DNA of 7,621 nucleotides, taken from contig JAFYGD010000043.1 of the NCBI GenBank assembly GCA_017543415.1, positions 1 through 7,621 on the forward strand, read 5' to 3'. Positions 6,490 through 7,621 of this stretch are shown one piece after another. Numbering within the stretch: the stretch's first letter is position 1; the number at the start of each line of letters is the position of its first letter. Under the pieces are notes generated by a model, which saw only the letters and a list, made by a program, of their open reading frames with translations, did not search any database and was not told the origin of the DNA. A program made the position numbers and the translations under genes. Source of the DNA: Eubacterium sp. (GTDB taxonomy: Bacteria; Bacillota; Clostridia; Oscillospirales; Acutalibacteraceae).

Positions 6490-6732
6490 ATGAAAAAAGA
6501 CAGTATAACGGAGCTTGCCGTTCTGCCGCGGCTTGAGCTGTGCGGCAATTCCCGCTGCGTTGTTGAAGGACTGAAGGGAATTGTTGAATATACAAAGGGC
6601 AAAATCAAAATTGACCTCGGTAAATTCAGCGTGTGCTTTTTCGGTGACGATTTATATATTAATTCCTTTACCCGTGAAGGCGCAACGGTTGAAGGAACAA
6701 TTATTTCGCTGGAGTTTGAGGGCGATGCTTAA
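6490..6732 (+). CDS. yqfC: Sporulation protein YqfC (YabP/YqfC family)
   Basis: A small 80-residue protein of the YabP/YqfC family, found in endospore formers and made in the mother cell under sigma-E in B. subtilis; its biochemical role is unknown. The family pattern is clear: LPRLELCGN (12-20), the region VEGLKGIVEYT (25-35), IKIDLG (39-44), and the ending EGATVEGTIISLEFEG (63-78). No membrane segment is seen. The ATG at 6490 follows GGTGAT (6481-6486), which matches the anti-Shine-Dalgarno end; an upstream in-frame ATG at 6451 lies in the opposing promoter and gives a tail unlike the family. The last 8 bases overlap yqfD, so the two are translated together. The B. subtilis protein is slightly longer (about 93), so this one is intact. 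Confidence 0.87.
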   Translation: MKKDSITELAVLPRLELCGNSRCVVEGLKGIVEYTKGKIKIDLGKFSVCFFGDDLYINSFTREGATVEGTIISLEFEGDA

Positions 6733-7102
6733 ATTCATAAGGTGGCTTACGGGCTTTGTTGAATTTGCCTTCTGGGGCGGGTTTAACGAGGGCTTTATTA
6801 ATTCCTGCCTTGAAAAGAGCTATAATATCAGCGATGTGCGTATTGAAAACGGCGCGCGCCTTCCCGTAGGGCTGATTAAAAAGAAGGTTAAAACCTATAC
6901 CGTTCAAAAGAAAACCTTAAGCGACAGGGAGCTTCAGTCACTTGCCTCAAAGCAGCTTGAAAATAAGCTCAGTTCAGAGCTTGACGGCTGTGAAATAATT
7001 AAAAGAAAGCTTACCTCGTCGCTTAATTCGGATTCAATTACCGTAAAAGGTTATGTAATCTGCCTTGAAAATATAGGAAAAGAGGTAAAAATTACGCCTT
7101 AA
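6725..7102 (+). CDS. yqfD: YqfD-like sporulation protein, strongly shortened (N- and C-terminal ends joined)
   Basis: YqfD normally has about 400 residues, with a soluble N-terminal region, membrane segment(s) and a long C-terminal part; it follows yqfC in endospore formers and its function is not known in detail. This gene gives only 125 residues in one open frame. Residues 1-40 (starting MLKFIRWLTGFVEF, then WGGFNEGFINSCLEK) fit the family's N-terminus. Residues about 44-125 (RLPVGLIKKKVKTYTV, then SDRELQSLASKQLENKL, ending ENIGKEV) fit its C-terminal end. The roughly 250-residue middle, including the membrane part, is absent. The ATG at 6725 overlaps the yqfC stop by 8 bp, with GGAG at 6711-6714. 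Either an in-frame deletion or a lineage-specific mini-form; the clean frame and intact coupling suggest it is still translated. The alignment is from memory of the family. Confidence 0.7.
   Translation: MLKFIRWLTGFVEFAFWGGFNEGFINSCLEKSYNISDVRIENGARLPVGLIKKKVKTYTVQKKTLSDRELQSLASKQLENKLSSELDGCEIIKRKLTSSLNSDSITVKGYVICLENIGKEVKITP
6851..6860. repeat. GC-only 10-bp palindrome at the YqfD join
   Basis: GGCGCGCGCC is its own reverse complement and stands out in an AT-rich gene. It encodes residues 43-45 with flanks, exactly where the N-terminal and C-terminal parts of YqfD appear to meet. It may mark the deletion point or be chance. Confidence 0.6.
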
Positions 7103-7105
7103 ATC

Positions 7106-7134
7106 TTGAAAATCAACTAATAATATGTTAAAAT
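7106..7134 (+). promoter_or_regulatory. Promoter of the UxuB-type dehydrogenase gene
   Basis: TTGAAA (7106-7111) lies 17 bp before TAAAAT (7129-7134); each matches consensus at five of six bases, and TGT before the -10 box makes it an extended -10. The start would be near 7141, giving a leader of about 26 nt that carries AAGGAG. No operator or catabolite-response palindrome is evident. The -35 box starts 3 bases after the yqfD stop. Confidence 0.72.
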
Positions 7135-7166
7135 ACAAAAGGTTTAAAAGATTTAAGGAGATTACA

Positions 7167-7621
7167 ATGATACATGAGAATTTAAAGGGCAGGGTAGCCG
7201 TTGTTACGGGCGGCGGCGGAGTGCTTTGCGGCGCTTTTGCAAAAACCCTTGCAAAACAGGGCGTTAAGGTTGCAGTGCTTGATTTAAACGAAGAGGCTGC
7301 GCAAAAATGCGCTGACGAAATAAATGCAGACGGAGGAACCGCAATCGCCGTAGGCTGCAACGTGCTTGATTTACAGTCTATGCAGGCGGCGCGCAATACC
7401 GTGGTTGAAAAGCTCGGCAAGTGCGACATCCTTTTAAACGGCGCGGGCGGCAATAATCCGAAGGGCACAACTACCAAGGATACGCTTGAAAAAATTGACC
7501 TTGTTCAAAAGGATGAAAACATAAAAACGTTCTTTGATTTGGACCCTGACGGTATCAGCTTCGTTTTCAATCTCAACTTCCTCGGAACTCTTATTCCTAC
7601 TCAGGTTTTTGCCAAGGATAT
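7167..7621 (+). CDS. uxuB: Short-chain dehydrogenase, D-mannonate oxidoreductase (UxuB/YjmF type), 3' end cut by window
   Basis: Likely reduces D-fructuronate to D-mannonate with NAD(H) (or the reverse) in hexuronate (glucuronate) breakdown; the subgroup is the SDR-type enzyme of Firmicutes, not the long-chain E. coli UxuB. The first 151 residues of an expected 270-280 are present. The nucleotide motif is TGGGGVLCG (14-22), the subgroup's variant of TGxxxGIG. D39 at the end of the second strand favours NAD over NADP. NGAGGNNPKGTT (91-102), FFDLDPDG (122-129) and FNLNFLGTLIPTQVFAKD (134-151) are typical of this subgroup. The catalytic Tyr and Lys lie beyond the window. The ATG at 7167 has AAGGAG at 7155-7160, six bases away. 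A monocistronic start after yqfD is likely; whether other uronate genes follow cannot be seen. Confidence 0.8.
   Translation, partial: MIHENLKGRVAVVTGGGGVLCGAFAKTLAKQGVKVAVLDLNEEAAQKCADEINADGGTAIAVGCNVLDLQSMQAARNTVVEKLGKCDILLNGAGGNNPKGTTTKDTLEKIDLVQKDENIKTFFDLDPDGISFVFNLNFLGTLIPTQVFAKD

Noticed and set aside
6725..7102. Calling yqfD a pseudogene
   Set aside because: There is no frameshift or internal stop, and the overlap with yqfC and the C-terminal motif are preserved; a shortened gene is the safer description.
7034..7477. A 147-codon minus-strand open frame across the start of uxuB
   Set aside because: It is the reverse reading of a dehydrogenase with clear motifs, promoter and AAGGAG site; the translated sequence is low-complexity and unlike a known protein.
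1..7621. A defence, secretion or novel multi-gene system, CRISPR array, tRNA or mobile element
   Set aside because: No direct-repeat array, cloverleaf, transposase or toxin-antitoxin pair is visible; genes lie in separate units with their own promoters and known families.

Overview
The window reads as the chromosome of a low- to mid-GC Gram-positive bacterium, most likely a gut-type clostridium (Oscillospirales/Lachnospirales-like). The reasons are sigma-A type promoters with 16-17 bp spacers, GGAG-type ribosome binding sites, short intrinsic terminators, a yqfC-yqfD pair (genes of the endospore-forming Firmicutes), a BspA-like leucine-rich-repeat surface protein and a clostridial-style LuxS. 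This is inference from gene content; no rRNA or other marker gene is present to settle it.

Layout: (1) 1-2612 is the end of an arginine biosynthesis operon: argG (5' end outside the window) and argH, 2 bp apart, closed by an intrinsic terminator whose stem contains the argH stop codon. (2) 2595-3827 is an AT-rich gene for a secreted LRR/Fn3-like protein, with its own promoter buried in the argH terminator. (3) 3834-4714 is an RluA-family pseudouridine synthase whose consensus promoter places the transcription start on the ATG itself, so the mRNA is probably leaderless. (4) 4718-5285 is luxS with its own promoter and a bidirectional terminator. (5) On the minus strand, 5284-6462 holds a membrane-anchored alpha/beta hydrolase driven by a perfect TTGACA-17-TATAAT promoter. 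(6) Divergent from it, 6490-7102 carries the sporulation genes yqfC and a very short yqfD, overlapping by 8 bp. (7) 7106-7621 is the promoter and first 151 codons of a UxuB-type short-chain dehydrogenase (D-mannonate/fructuronate interconversion), cut by the window end.

Apart from argGH and yqfCD, the genes look like independent single-gene units and do not form one obvious system. Two proteins deserve attention. The LuxS-like protein keeps the HTIEH metal site and the Cys ligand loop but has Ala-Ser where LuxS normally has Gly-Cys, so the catalytic cysteine is replaced by serine. The YqfD-like protein is 125 residues instead of roughly 400: it joins the family's N-terminal start directly to its C-terminal end in one intact frame, with a GC-only 10-bp palindrome at the join. 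The leaderless synthase gene and the terminator/promoter overlap behind argH are smaller regulatory curiosities. No RNA gene, CRISPR array, insertion sequence or gene-free stretch above 300 bases was found.
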